The notes: generated from the letters alone by a model not told the origin. 64,000 nucleotides of DNA from Methylobacterium sp. J-078 (GCF_022829285.1 NZ_JAKSYI010000049.1:124001-188000), one strand, 5' to 3'; positions 18,170-27,158 are shown, counted from the stretch's first letter. Made by a program: numbers and translations.

Positions 18170-19162
18170 TTACTGATCCTCATATCCCCTAGAGTTTAAG
18201 TCAAAATGATGCGACCAAATCTTTACAGTCGCGTCATTTGCTGAGAATAGACCGTGCGCATCTGGCATACGACCCGTCAGTTTTACGTTTACTTGGTTCG
18301 TGTAAAAAGTTGTAAAAAACTGGAGTGGGTAGGCAGGCGAAGTTTCAGTGGTGCCGATATAATTAAGAAATGATGTCGAAGCGTCGTGGTGGGGCGCACT
18401 CTCAAAAAGGTCGTGGGGCGACAGAGACATGAAGAGAGATCCGGGCACACAAATCGCCTGCGGCAATTGATCTATATGCTCAATTTGCAATTGTCTTTGA
18501 AGTTCGTCGTTATCGAACGCATGATAGACGTTTCGCCAGTCAAAATTTAAACTATATGCAAATATTCCTTTGAATACCCCCGCGCCGTTTGGGCCCATGA
18601 TATTTGAAAGGGAAATAATATTTCTCAAAGCTTCGACAAAGGTTCCTCCCCATCTGTAGCCGCCACCATCGTACTCACTTAGCGGGTACTGTTCATTTAC
18701 TTTTCCTGTCGGCGACTTTTCGTGATAAAATGAGAGACTACTTTTTACCTCCACAGCAGCATAAATAGCTTCCGGCTCGACAATTACGAAATCGTCCGTC
18801 TGAAGTAGGGCTTGTCTTCTGTTTGAGTCAAATATCAAGCAATCGATCTGCTTGCTCTGGCTATCCGAAATACGTCCAGTTTCCGGCGCCCATGTACTTA
18901 CGAAGCCAGACTCGACCGAAAGCTGTTTAGGTGTAAATTCTTTGAGGAATTGTCTTAGCCGACGCTCGCGGAATGATCCGAGCGAAGTTGGGTGATCTGT
19001 AAAAAGCGTAATTTTTTCGAAGTCGAGCATTAATCTTTCTTGCTCGATTTCGTAGAACCGTTTGATCTGTCCAGCCTTGGCAATCTTGCTCGTCACATCG
19101 AAACCATCAGTTGCGCCTAAATCAGGCGTTACAGAGCACCTAGGTGCCCCAGACTGAAGCAC
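18170..19162 (-). CDS. DUF6602-type PD-(D/E)XK nuclease-like protein
   Basis: A protein of up to 330 residues. The N-terminal half has SLGSFRERRLRQFLKEFTPK, a DUF6602-like signature. It is followed by a nuclease-like core: SKQIDCLIFDS (D107), then EPEAIYAAVEVKSSL (E138, K140), the D...ExK pattern of PD-(D/E)XK enzymes. Base composition is strikingly AT-rich compared with all neighbours, indicating recent transfer. It is convergent with the helicase-nuclease gene. The start is uncertain: GTG 19162 is listed, while ATG 19030 would still keep the conserved part. A nuclease effector or restriction role is inference. Confidence 0.65.
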   Translation of the reverse strand: MLQSGAPRCSVTPDLGATDGFDVTSKIAKAGQIKRFYEIEQERLMLDFEKITLFTDHPTSLGSFRERRLRQFLKEFTPKQLSVESGFVSTWAPETGRISDSQSKQIDCLIFDSNRRQALLQTDDFVIVEPEAIYAAVEVKSSLSFYHEKSPTGKVNEQYPLSEYDGGGYRWGGTFVEALRNIISLSNIMGPNGAGVFKGIFAYSLNFDWRNVYHAFDNDELQRQLQIEHIDQLPQAICVPGSLFMSLSPHDLFESAPHHDASTSFLNYIGTTETSPAYPLQFFTTFYTNQVNVKLTGRMPDAHGLFSANDATVKIWSHHFDLNSRGYEDQ

Positions 19163-19928
19163 ATACAGCGAAGCTAGCAGTGCGTCGTGGAGTTGTCATT
19201 CGGCGCTGCGAGCAGCGTGGTACCGATGAAGATAACGTCGAGTGAGAAGGCCATGCCCCGCGCGATGTTGGGGGGGGCGGCACAGGTATTGAGCGGATCA
19301 TGCAGTTTCACGACCGTGATGCCTATTCCCTGTGTGGTATCAGGGTAGTGTATCGTTCGCCGACTGCGGTTTGGCTACGGTCGTGAAACGGGGCTGCACG
19401 GGATAGCACCGGATGGTCTTTGAAATCGTCGGACGCAATAGAACCGCGTCGTTGCACAGTTAAATGCGCACCCTCGCACCCCCGAAACGCGTGGGATAGG
19501 GCCGGAAATTTCCCTTGGCTCATTGATGTTTAGGGCGTTTTCCGAAACGTCCGGTCATCCCGCGGTCGCGAATTCCAACTTCCGACATCCCGGTGCGAAA
19601 GCAGACTAGCCCCGGTCACACCATTGGAGAACGGTGATCATCGCATCGCCAATGACCGTCCTTGATGGTCGTGCAGCCGATAGGTGATGGCACTTCAACG
19701 TCGAGTGGTCCAAATCCAGCGGATGAGACCCGCCACGAACGTCCGTGATGGGTGGGAAGCAGCTTGGCTGCTTTCAGTCGCAAGACGTTCATAAGCGGAC
19801 CTAGGATGACCCGCCGTCTCCGGATGGACGGTCCAACCCATCGCAGGGTCGAAGTTCGTTAAAGTCGGATGCCGACATCATCAGAGGCGATGCGACCAGC
19901 ACGAAAGTGCTCTGCCTCGGGAGACAGG
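19163..19928. other. Long intergenic region without recognised genes
   Basis: About 766 bases between the DUF6602-type gene and the gpmA pseudogene. Short open frames exist on both strands but none shows a convincing family pattern or ribosome site. GC content is mixed, and the region reads like decayed mobile DNA. Confidence 0.5.
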
Positions 19929-20567
19929 GTGATTCACGATTGCAAAGCCCCGGTCACGCGACATCTCGTGCTGGTCCGGCATGGCTAGAGCGTAGCCAAC
20001 CGATCCGGCCTGTTCACGGGATTGCTGGACTCGCCCTTGACCGAGCAGGGCCGGAGGGAAGCCGAGGCAGCCGGCCGGCGTTTGGCAGAGTGCAACTGGC
20101 GCTTTTCCGCTGCCTTCACCTCGACGCTAACGCGGGCCGTCGTGAGCGGCCGGCTTATCCTCGATGCGCTCGGGCAACCCGGATTGGTCCCCCAAAGCTT
20201 CGCCGCGCTCGACGAGCGAGACTACGGGGACCTCAGCGGGCTCGACAAGATCGCCGCCGATGCGCGCTGGGGGGCGGAGCGGATCGAGACCTGGCGCCGC
20301 TCCTACGCAGAGGCGCCGCCGAACGGTGAGAGCCTGCGCGATACCGTCTCCCGTATCGTGCCATGCTACCTCCGAACCATCCAGCCGGCGGTCATGGGCG
20401 GAGACGTGCTCGTCGTCGCCTACGGCAATTGCCTGCGGGCCCTTGTGATGGCGCTCGAAGACCTCAGCCCGGCGGAGGTCGAGCACCTCGAACTCGCGAC
20501 GGGCTCCGTCAGGATCTATGAGCTTGCCGCGGACACGACGATCAAGGCCCACTGGATCGACGGGTGA
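19929..20567 (+). pseudogene. gpmA: 2,3-bisphosphoglycerate-dependent phosphoglycerate mutase with an amber codon in the active-site motif
   Basis: The frame opens at GTG 19929, preceded by GGGAGACA. It reads into the N-terminal HLVLVRHG motif that carries the catalytic His, then meets TAG at 19986-19988. After the stop it continues in frame with SVANRSGLFTGLLDSPLTEQ and runs through a full-length C-terminal part (VAYGNCLRALVMAL near the end). In intact enzymes the interrupted position (RHG-x-S) is usually Gln or Glu, so a single CAG-to-TAG change explains it. A restart at TTG 20022 would lack the catalytic His. GpmA normally interconverts 3- and 2-phosphoglycerate in glycolysis; this copy should be inactive unless the stop is suppressed. 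Confidence 0.8.
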
Positions 20568-20714
20568 ATCCGCCTGTCGGCCTCTCACAATGGGTCTCCG
20601 TGATCTGCGAAGGGGCACTTATTTCATCTATTTCAGTGATGGGAAGCATCTAATCATTCCGTTGGAGTGAATGAAAAGAACATGGGATTCTCCGGCATCA
20701 CATCGGAGCCACCC

Positions 20715-21812
20715 ATGTCCGCGCCCAGACTTTTCTCCCACGCTCGGTCAATGCGTGCCTTGGCCGGCACGAGAGCCATCCTTCCGGGACTGGGTCTCTG
20801 TATGGCGGTCACCGCCGCAGCGGTCGGCTTCGAGGCCGTCGAGGCGCATCTGTTCGGTCGCGCCTGGCTCGAAGCCCTGGTGCTGGCGATCCTGCTCGGG
20901 AGCGCGATCCGCACCGCCTGGACCCCGTCGCAACGTTTCTTTCCCGGCATCGCCTTCGGGGCCAAGACCGTACTGGAGATCGCGGTCGTTCTACTCGGGG
21001 CCTCGCTCAGCCTCACGACGATCCTCGCCGCCGGTCCGGGTCTGCTTTTCGGCATCGCGGGCGTCGTCGTGGTCGCGATCCTGTCGAGTTACGGCATCGG
21101 CCGAGCGCTCGGGCTGCATCCGCGCATGGCGATCCTCGTGGCCTGCGGGAACTCGATCTGCGGCAACTCGGCGATCGCCGCCACGGCACCGGTGATCGGC
21201 GCAGACGGCGAGGACGTCGCCGCCTCCATTGCCTTCACTGCGGTGCTAGGCGTGCTGGTGGTGCTCGGCCTGCCGCTGCTGGTGCCGCTGCTCGGCCTGT
21301 CGCCGATGCAGTACGGCGTGCTCGCCGGCCTTACCGTCTACGCCGTGCCGCAGGTGCTCGCCGCCACCGCGCCGGTCGCGGCGCTCAGCGTCCAGGTCGG
21401 AACCCTGGTGAAGCTCGTCCGGGTGCTGATGCTAGGCCCGATCGTCCTGGTGCTCTCGCTCGGCGCGAGCCGGCTGCGCGAGGAGACCGACGAGGCCGCC
21501 CCCGGCGTCACCGCGGGCGACCGCCCGGCCCGCGGCGGCCTCGCGATCCACCGCCTGGTGCCGTGGTTCATCCTCGCCTTCCTTGCGCTCGCGGGCCTTC
21601 GCTCGACGGGCCTGATCCCGCCGGTTGCGCTCGCGCCGATGTCGGAGACCGCCAACGTGCTGACCGTGGTCTCGATGGCGGCGCTCGGCCTCGGGGTCGA
21701 CGTGCGCAGCGTCGCCAAGGCCGGGGCGCGGGTGACCCTCGCGGTGGTCGCCTCGCTCCTCGCCCTCGGCGCCGTCAGCCTCGGCCTGATCCGCGTGCTC
21801 GGCCTCGTCTGA
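20715..21812 (+). CDS. YeiH/UPF0324-family putative sulfate (sulfite) exporter
   Basis: A 365-residue membrane protein with about ten membrane segments and the family pattern: VLEIAVVLLGASLSL, then ILVACGNSICGNSAIAATAP, AVPQVLAATA and the C-terminal VSMAALGLGVDV. YeiH-family proteins are annotated as sulfate exporters and are linked to sulfite response in other bacteria. ATG 20715 is chosen because CGGAG lies six bases upstream; an in-frame GTG 20667 would add 16 poorly conserved residues. It opens the sulfite module and is followed after eight bases by a cyclase gene. Confidence 0.85.
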   Translation: MSAPRLFSHARSMRALAGTRAILPGLGLCMAVTAAAVGFEAVEAHLFGRAWLEALVLAILLGSAIRTAWTPSQRFFPGIAFGAKTVLEIAVVLLGASLSLTTILAAGPGLLFGIAGVVVVAILSSYGIGRALGLHPRMAILVACGNSICGNSAIAATAPVIGADGEDVAASIAFTAVLGVLVVLGLPLLVPLLGLSPMQYGVLAGLTVYAVPQVLAATAPVAALSVQVGTLVKLVRVLMLGPIVLVLSLGASRLREETDEAAPGVTAGDRPARGGLAIHRLVPWFILAFLALAGLRSTGLIPPVALAPMSETANVLTVVSMAALGLGVDVRSVAKAGARVTLAVVASLLALGAVSLGLIRVLGLV

Positions 21813-21820
21813 TCCGCGCT

Positions 21821-23053
21821 ATGGCATCGATCCAACTCCTTGATGAAAGAACTGCCGTGACACGTTCGTCCCAATCTTCGTCCGAGGCGGTCGCGCAGGG
21901 GACGGGATGGTTGATGGGGCCGGGTCGCGAAGCGGCGGACGCGGCAGCCCTTCTCGACGGGTTCAGTGCGTGCCTCTCGGGGCTTGGCCTGCCACTGGCC
22001 CGCGCCACCACCCACGCGCCGACCCTGCATCCGTCGTTCCGCTGGGTAATGCGCGTCTGGCATCCAGGAGCGTCGAGCCTAGCCTTGCGTCGCCGCCACG
22101 GCATCGAGAGTACGCCGACGTTCCACGGCAACACCGTCGAGCGCGTAGTCGAGACCCGTACCCCGTTCCGATGCCGTCTCGACGGGGATGGGCCGCTGCC
22201 GTTTCCCGTGCTCGGCGAGCTTCGCACCGAGGGTCTAACCGACTACCTCATCGTGCCGCTGCGCGCCGCGCGTGGACGCATGGGCGCCGCCTCCTGGGCC
22301 ACGGCGAGACCGGGCGGCTTCACGCCGATCGAGATCTGCACGTTGCTGGCGCTGGTCGAGCCGTTCTCGCTGCTGTTCGAGATCAAGGCGCTCGACGACA
22401 TGCTAGGCGCGGTGCTGAGCGCCTATGTCGGACGCGACCCGGCGCGGCAAATCCTGACCGGCACGGTGCGGCGCGGCGACGTACGCTTGATGCGGGCCGC
22501 GATGATGCTGACCGACCTGCGCGGGTTCGGCGAACTGTCCGACCGGCAAAGCCCCGACCGTGTCGTGGCCGCCCTCAACCGGATGTTCGATGCCATCGTG
22601 CCGGCCGTCGAGGCGGAAGGCGGCGAGGTGCTGAAGTACATCGGCGACGGGCTACTGGCCGTGTTCGATGCCGATCGCGACGAGGCCGAGGCGCGCAGTG
22701 CCGCCTTGCGTGCCGCCGAGGCCGCGCTTGATGCGCTTGCGACCCTGCGCAACGGTGACAGGGCTGCCTTCGAGGTCGGCGTCGCACTTCATGTCGGGGA
22801 GGTCGCCTACGGCAATATCGGCGGCGGCGACCGGGTCGATTTCACGGCGATCGGCCGCGATCTCAACGTGCTCGCCCGCGTCGAGCGCCTGTGCAAGACC
22901 TACAACACGCCGCTGATCGCCACCGACACCTTCATCGACGGGTTGGCACATGCCCTTGAACCGCTCGGCACCGTCGCCTTGCGCGGTTTTTCCGAGCGTC
23001 ACGCCCTGTTCGGGTGTCGCAGGACCGCGCCCGTCGGCGCGCCGGCGGCGTGA
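21821..23053 (+). CDS. Class III adenylate/guanylate cyclase
   Basis: A 410-residue protein: an N-terminal sensory region of about 190 residues (GAF-like in appearance) and a C-terminal cyclase catalytic domain from about 220. Catalytic features are the two metal Asp residues, D232 in MMLTDLRGFGEL and D276 in KYIGDGLLAVF, plus DFTAIGRDLNVLARVE near the C-terminus. It would make cAMP or cGMP; the nucleotide cannot be told from sequence alone. The start ATG 21821 is eight bases after the yeiH stop, so it is probably cotranscribed. No membrane segment is evident. Confidence 0.85.
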   Translation: MASIQLLDERTAVTRSSQSSSEAVAQGTGWLMGPGREAADAAALLDGFSACLSGLGLPLARATTHAPTLHPSFRWVMRVWHPGASSLALRRRHGIESTPTFHGNTVERVVETRTPFRCRLDGDGPLPFPVLGELRTEGLTDYLIVPLRAARGRMGAASWATARPGGFTPIEICTLLALVEPFSLLFEIKALDDMLGAVLSAYVGRDPARQILTGTVRRGDVRLMRAAMMLTDLRGFGELSDRQSPDRVVAALNRMFDAIVPAVEAEGGEVLKYIGDGLLAVFDADRDEAEARSAALRAAEAALDALATLRNGDRAAFEVGVALHVGEVAYGNIGGGDRVDFTAIGRDLNVLARVERLCKTYNTPLIATDTFIDGLAHALEPLGTVALRGFSERHALFGCRRTAPVGAPAA

Positions 23054-23147
23054 CGCCGAGACGGCGTCCTTGATCGTCCCATTGGAGATCGAAACTTCTC
23101 AAATCATCGCGTTTGGAGATCATTCGTATCGCGAAAGACCGTTGGTG

Positions 23148-23173
23148 GGAATAAATCGTATCCCGTAGCATCT
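23148..23173 (+). promoter_or_regulatory. Putative ECF-sigma promoter upstream of sorA
   Basis: GGAATA (23148-23153), 14 bases, then GCATCT (23168-23173) followed by CCC. This is one of four sites with the same boxes and spacing in the sulfite module. It is 76 bases upstream of the sorA start. Confidence 0.7.
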
Positions 23174-23249
23174 CCCTGGTCGCGAGGAATCGCCACGGGT
23201 CCGATGCCTTCGAACGCATCGACGCCGACATCCTTCAAGGGGAGAGACC

Positions 23250-24473
23250 ATGCACGGACTGGACAGACCGATGAACCGCCGCCTCGTCCTGGGTGGCCTA
23301 GGGCTCGGAAGCCTCGGCGCCGCCATACCGGCCTGGGCGGCGGGCTCGGTGAAGCTTCCGCTGCCCGGCGGCCCGGACGAGCGGGCGCTGACCACGGCCT
23401 TTCCGGGCAAGGCCGAGATGATCCTCCAGCGCACTCATCCGCCGCTACTGGAGACGCCGTTCTCGGTGTTCGACGAGGGTGTATTCACCCCCAACGACCG
23501 CTTCTACGTCCGCTGGCACTGGGCCTCGATCCCGACCGAAGTCGATGCCGGCACCTTCCGGCTCAAGGTCCACGGCCATGTCGAGAAGGAGCTCTCGCTC
23601 TCGCTCGACGCCATCGCCGGCCTGCCGCGCTTCGAGATCGCCGCAGTGAACCAGTGCTCGGGCAATTCGCGCGGGTTGTTCGAGCCGCGGGTGACCGGCG
23701 CGCAATGGGCAAACGGTTCGATGGGCAACGCCCGCTGGACCGGCGTGCGCCTCAGGGACGTGCTCGAAAAGGCCGGGGTGAAGGCCGGTGCCGTGCAGGT
23801 GCGCTTCAACGGCCTCGACGAGCCGGTGGTCGACGACGCGCCCGACTTCAAGAAGTCGCTCGATCTCAAGCACGCCAACAATGGTGAGGTGATGATCGCC
23901 TACGCGATGAACGGCGAGCAATTGCCGCTGCTCAATGGTTTCCCGCTCCGGCTCGTGGTGCCGGGCTGGTACTCGACCTACTGGGTCAAGATGCTGTCCG
24001 ACATCGAAGTGCTGGACAAGCCCGACGACGGGTACTGGATGAAGACCGCTTACCGCATTCCTGACGTGCCGGGCGCTAACATCAAGCCCGGTCAGACCGG
24101 CTTCAAGACGGTGCCGATCAACAGGATGGTGCCGCGCTCGTTCGTCACCAACCTGACCGATGGCGCCAAGGTGGCGGCCGGAACGCCGGTGGCGTTGCGC
24201 GGCATCGCCTTCGGCGGCGATTGCGGGGTGAAGGCGGTGGACTTCTCAGGCGACGGCGGCGCGACGTGGTTCCCGGCGCAGCTCGGCGCGGACGAAGGCC
24301 CCTACAGCTTCCGCCGCTTCGACGGCAGCTTGCCGGCATTGGCTGCCGGCAGCCACACGGTCAGGGTCCGCTGCACCAACACCAACGGCGTCGCGCAGCC
24401 CCTGGACCGGGTCTGGAACGGGGCCGGCTTCATGCAGAACGGCATCGAGGCCGTGTCCTTCCAGGCCGCTTGA
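23250..24473 (+). CDS. sorA: Periplasmic molybdopterin sulfite dehydrogenase, catalytic subunit (SorA-type)
   Basis: A 407-residue sulfite oxidase-family enzyme that oxidises sulfite to sulfate, passing electrons to cytochrome c. A twin-arginine-like signal sits at 8-30 (MNRRLVLGGLGLG). The oxidoreductase molybdopterin domain has the Mo-ligand Cys136 in AAVNQCSGNSRG, then GNARWTGVRLRDVL and YAMNGEQLPLLNGFPLRLVVPGW. A C-terminal dimerisation Ig-like domain starts near 290. GGGGAGAG precedes the ATG. The cytochrome gene follows after 11 bases. Expression is probably driven by the ECF-type site upstream. Confidence 0.9.
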   Translation: MHGLDRPMNRRLVLGGLGLGSLGAAIPAWAAGSVKLPLPGGPDERALTTAFPGKAEMILQRTHPPLLETPFSVFDEGVFTPNDRFYVRWHWASIPTEVDAGTFRLKVHGHVEKELSLSLDAIAGLPRFEIAAVNQCSGNSRGLFEPRVTGAQWANGSMGNARWTGVRLRDVLEKAGVKAGAVQVRFNGLDEPVVDDAPDFKKSLDLKHANNGEVMIAYAMNGEQLPLLNGFPLRLVVPGWYSTYWVKMLSDIEVLDKPDDGYWMKTAYRIPDVPGANIKPGQTGFKTVPINRMVPRSFVTNLTDGAKVAAGTPVALRGIAFGGDCGVKAVDFSGDGGATWFPAQLGADEGPYSFRRFDGSLPALAAGSHTVRVRCTNTNGVAQPLDRVWNGAGFMQNGIEAVSFQAA

Positions 24474-24484
24474 GGAGAACAGCC

Positions 24485-24823
24485 ATGAACCCGATCCGCC
24501 CTGCGGCCCTCATCGCCGCCCTCATACTGTCTCCCCTGGTGGCGTTCGCCGCTTCGGCTCCCGAGCCGATGCGCTTCACCTCGCAATCGATCGAATTCCC
24601 GACTTCCGACCGGATCTTCCCGGACGGGCCGGGGGCCGAGGCGGTCAACAACAACTGCCTCGCCTGCCACTCGGCCGGGATGGTGCTGACCCAGCCCAAG
24701 CTCACGAAGGCGCAGTGGACCGAGACCGTGAACAAGATGGTTCACGTCTACAAGGCGCCGGTCGATCCGGCCGACGTGCAGACCATCGTCGACTACCTCA
24801 CGGCGTTGAAGCCGACGCCCTGA
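24485..24823 (+). CDS. sorB: Cytochrome c subunit of sulfite dehydrogenase (SorB-type)
   Basis: A 112-residue monohaem cytochrome c with a signal peptide (LIAALILSPLVAFAAS). The haem site NNNCLACHSAG has Cys58, Cys61 and His62. A downstream Met around 66 or 84 is a candidate sixth ligand. GAGGAG precedes the ATG. It lies 11 bases after sorA and is its expected electron acceptor, forming the SorAB heterodimer. Confidence 0.85.
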   Translation: MNPIRPAALIAALILSPLVAFAASAPEPMRFTSQSIEFPTSDRIFPDGPGAEAVNNNCLACHSAGMVLTQPKLTKAQWTETVNKMVHVYKAPVDPADVQTIVDYLTALKPTP

Positions 24824-24833
24824 ACCCCCGAAT

Positions 24834-24868
24834 CCCGAGGCCGCCGCGTTTTTTTCGCCGGCCTCGGG
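24834..24868. repeat. Stem-loop after sorB
   Basis: Perfect 10-bp arms (cccgaggccg and cggcctcggg) flank a 15-base loop that holds a run of seven T. The T-run is in the loop rather than after the stem, so termination is uncertain. The right arm touches the next ECF-type promoter box. Confidence 0.6.
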
Positions 24869-24893
24869 GAATAGACCGCGCCCTCCGGCATCT
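24868..24893 (+). promoter_or_regulatory. Putative ECF-sigma promoter upstream of the YVTN protein gene
   Basis: GGAATA (24868-24873), 14 bases, then GCATCT (24888-24893) followed by CCCC. Same boxes and spacing as the site before sorA. It allows separate transcription of the beta-propeller gene at 25008. Confidence 0.7.
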
Positions 24894-25007
24894 CCCCAGG
24901 GCGATGCACGGCCAAACCGGTCTCGCATCACGCAATCCGAATTAGAACCAGCCCTCACGGCAGGCCCCGGCCGCCGAACGAGCGCGCATGCCAGAGAGAC
25001 ACGCTTC

Positions 25008-25991
25008 ATGACCCACGTCCGCACCAGCCTCCGCGCCCTCCTCGCCGGAGCCGCCTTGCTCCTCGCCCAGGGCCAGCCCGGGTCCGCCGCTGGCTTCGAC
25101 GGCGCGATCAAGAACAACGCCCTGGCGCTGAACGCCGCTGGGACCGTCGCCGCTGTGTCGAACAGCGAGGAGAGCGCCGTCATCGTCTACGACGTCGCCA
25201 AGGGCACGGTGCTGCGCCGCCTCGACGGCTTCGTCACGCCGCGCAACATCGTTTTCGCGCCGGACGGCGCCCGCTTCTACGTCTCCGACAGTGGCACCGG
25301 CCGGATCACGGTCTATGAGACCGCCACCGGCAAGGAAGCCGGCGTTCTCGCCGCCGGCCCCGGCGCGTTCGGCACGGTGCTCTCGGCCGACGGGGCCAAG
25401 CTCTACGTCAACAACGAGGCCGCGAGCACGCTGACCGTGTTCGACACCAGGACCATGCTCGCCGAGGCCGTGATCCCCGGCTTCGCGCAGCCGCGCCAGG
25501 GCGTGAAGCTGTCGCCTGACGGCAAGACCGTGTTCGTCACGAACTTCCTTGGCGACAAGATCACGTTGGTCGATACCGCCACCAACAAGATCACCGGTGA
25601 GATCGCCGGGTTCGACAAGCTGCGCGCCATCTCGATCACCAAGGACGGCAAGACGCTTTTTGCCGCCAACAGCGGCCGTAATACCATCGGCGTGGTCGAT
25701 GTCGCCGCCCATAAGGTCACCTCCGAAGTGGAAGTGGGCAAGGACCCCTACGGCGCCGCACTGACCCCGGACGGGCGCTTCGTCTATTCGGGCAACCTGA
25801 AGGACAACTCGCTCTCGGTGATCGACACCGGCACCCTCAAGGTCGTCGCCACGGTGACCGGCCTGAACGAGCCGCGCCAGGCGATCGCGTTCTCGGCCGA
25901 CAACGCCCATGCCTACGTCCTCAACCGCGACCTCAGCGTCGCCGTAGTGGACCGGGCGAAGAACGCGGTGGTCTCGACGATGAAGCCCTGA
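25008..25991 (+). CDS. Exported YVTN-type beta-propeller protein
   Basis: A 327-residue protein with a signal peptide (LRALLAGAALLLAQGQPGSA) and about seven propeller blades. Repeats such as GTVAAVSNSEESAVIVYDVA, RFYVSDSGTGRITVYETATG and KTVFVTNFLGDKITLVDTAT show the YVTN/NHL-like pattern. Such periplasmic proteins often act as accessory or sensing factors beside redox enzymes; the role here is unknown. It has its own ECF-type promoter and a strong hairpin after its stop. Confidence 0.8.
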   Translation: MTHVRTSLRALLAGAALLLAQGQPGSAAGFDGAIKNNALALNAAGTVAAVSNSEESAVIVYDVAKGTVLRRLDGFVTPRNIVFAPDGARFYVSDSGTGRITVYETATGKEAGVLAAGPGAFGTVLSADGAKLYVNNEAASTLTVFDTRTMLAEAVIPGFAQPRQGVKLSPDGKTVFVTNFLGDKITLVDTATNKITGEIAGFDKLRAISITKDGKTLFAANSGRNTIGVVDVAAHKVTSEVEVGKDPYGAALTPDGRFVYSGNLKDNSLSVIDTGTLKVVATVTGLNEPRQAIAFSADNAHAYVLNRDLSVAVVDRAKNAVVSTMKP

Positions 25992-25998
25992 GGCGACG

Positions 25999-26028
25999 CG
26001 CGCCGGGGGCCTTATCGCCCCCGGCGCG
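25999..26028 (+). terminator. GC-rich hairpin, probable terminator of the YVTN gene
   Basis: Perfect 12-bp arms (cgcgccgggggc / gcccccggcgcg) flank a loop of six and are followed by TTCTCG. It begins a few bases after the stop of the beta-propeller gene. The T-tract is weak, but the stem is very stable. Confidence 0.65.
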
Positions 26029-26069
26029 TTCTCGTCGTCGATACGTCACGAACGCAGGACAAAAACCCC

Positions 26070-27155
26070 ATGCTCGGCCTGTTCCAGCGCAAGGACCGCC
26101 TCATCGTGCACGGCGAGGCGCCCTACAATGCCGAGCCGCCGCTCGATCGCCTGCGGGCGGCCTTCCTCACCGACCAGGCCGACTTCTACGTCCGCAGCCA
26201 CGGCGACATCCCGGACCTCGACGCCGACGGCTACCGCCTGACTGTCGACGGGATGATCGCGACGCCCCTCGAATTGTCCGTCGCCGATCTGAAGGCACGC
26301 TTCGCGCACGTCACCGTCACGGCGGTGATGCAATGCGCCGGCAACCGCCGGGCCGACATGCTGGCGGTGGCCCCGGTCGCCGGCGACCCGTGGGCGGCCG
26401 GCGCCATCGGCAACGCGGAATGGACTGGGGTGCGGCTCGCCGACGTCCTGCACGCCGCCGGGATCGATGCGGGCAGTCCGCGCCACGTCGCCTTCGAGAG
26501 CCACGACCGTATCGCGGGGTCGGACATACGCTTCGGCGCCTCGATCCCGCTCGCCAAGGCGCTGGCGCCCGAGACGCTGCTCGCCTTCGCGATGAACGGC
26601 GAGCCTCTCGCCCCCGAGCACGGCTATCCGTTGCGCGTGGTGGTGCCGGGATTTGCCGGCATCCGCAGCCCGAAATGGCTCGCCCGCATCACGGTGCAGG
26701 ACCACCCCTCCGACAACCCGATGCAGGCCGACGACTACAAGCTGTTTCCGCCCGACGTGACCGCCGAGACCGCGGACCCCGCCCACGGCATCACCATCGA
26801 GGCGATGCCGCTCAACAGCGCGATCTGCGAGCCCGCCCGCGGCGCAGCGTTGAAGCCCGGCCGGCACGCGATCCGCGGCTACGCCATCGCCAGCGATCGC
26901 GCGGTCGCCCGCGTCGACGTCTCGACGGATGGCGGCCGCAGCTGGGCGCAGGCCCGGATCGACCGCGATGCCGACGCGCCCTACGCCTGGACGTTCTGGG
27001 AGATCGACCGCGAGCTGACCGCGGGCGAGCACGAACTCGCGGTGCGGGCCTGGGACTCCGCCGGCCAGACCCAGCCGGCCGCGCCCGACGACACCTGGAA
27101 CTACAAGGGCTACCTCAGCGCCGCCTGGCACCGGGTACGGGTCACTGTGGCCTGA
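26070..27155 (+). CDS. Sulfite oxidase-family molybdoenzyme, cytoplasmic type
   Basis: A 361-residue homologue of sulfite oxidase without signal peptide or haem domain. It has the Mo-ligand Cys89 in TAVMQCAGNRR, then IGNAEWTGVRLADVL, FAMNGEPLAPEHGYPLRVVV, and a C-terminal dimerisation domain (VDVSTDGGRSW, then NYKGYLSAAWHRV). These blocks match eukaryote-like sulfite oxidases. It is a second, divergent enzyme beside SorAB and lacks an ECF-type box in its upstream region. Substrate is presumably sulfite, in the cytoplasm; the electron acceptor is unknown. Confidence 0.85.
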   Translation: MLGLFQRKDRLIVHGEAPYNAEPPLDRLRAAFLTDQADFYVRSHGDIPDLDADGYRLTVDGMIATPLELSVADLKARFAHVTVTAVMQCAGNRRADMLAVAPVAGDPWAAGAIGNAEWTGVRLADVLHAAGIDAGSPRHVAFESHDRIAGSDIRFGASIPLAKALAPETLLAFAMNGEPLAPEHGYPLRVVVPGFAGIRSPKWLARITVQDHPSDNPMQADDYKLFPPDVTAETADPAHGITIEAMPLNSAICEPARGAALKPGRHAIRGYAIASDRAVARVDVSTDGGRSWAQARIDRDADAPYAWTFWEIDRELTAGEHELAVRAWDSAGQTQPAAPDDTWNYKGYLSAAWHRVRVTVA

Positions 27156-27158
27156 CCG

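Noticed and set aside
19185..19270. 26-residue hydrophobic peptide frame (MAFSLDVIFIGTTLLAA)
   Set aside because: Looks like a possible toxin peptide, but there is no antitoxin RNA, ribosome site or repeat to support it.
19323..19523. 66-residue minus-strand frame in the long gap before gpmA
   Set aside because: No ribosome site, no recognised family and no conserved neighbour; not enough to call a gene.
20641..20714. A fifth ECF-type site before yeiH (GCATC present at 20646)
   Set aside because: No GGAATA box lies 14 bases upstream, so the match is limited to one half.
21338..22063. Minus-strand frame across the yeiH/cyclase boundary
   Set aside because: It overlaps two clear genes and has shadow-like Arg/Pro/Ser composition.
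24834..24868. Hairpin after sorB as an intrinsic terminator
   Set aside because: The T-run is in the loop and not after the stem; kept only as a stem-loop.
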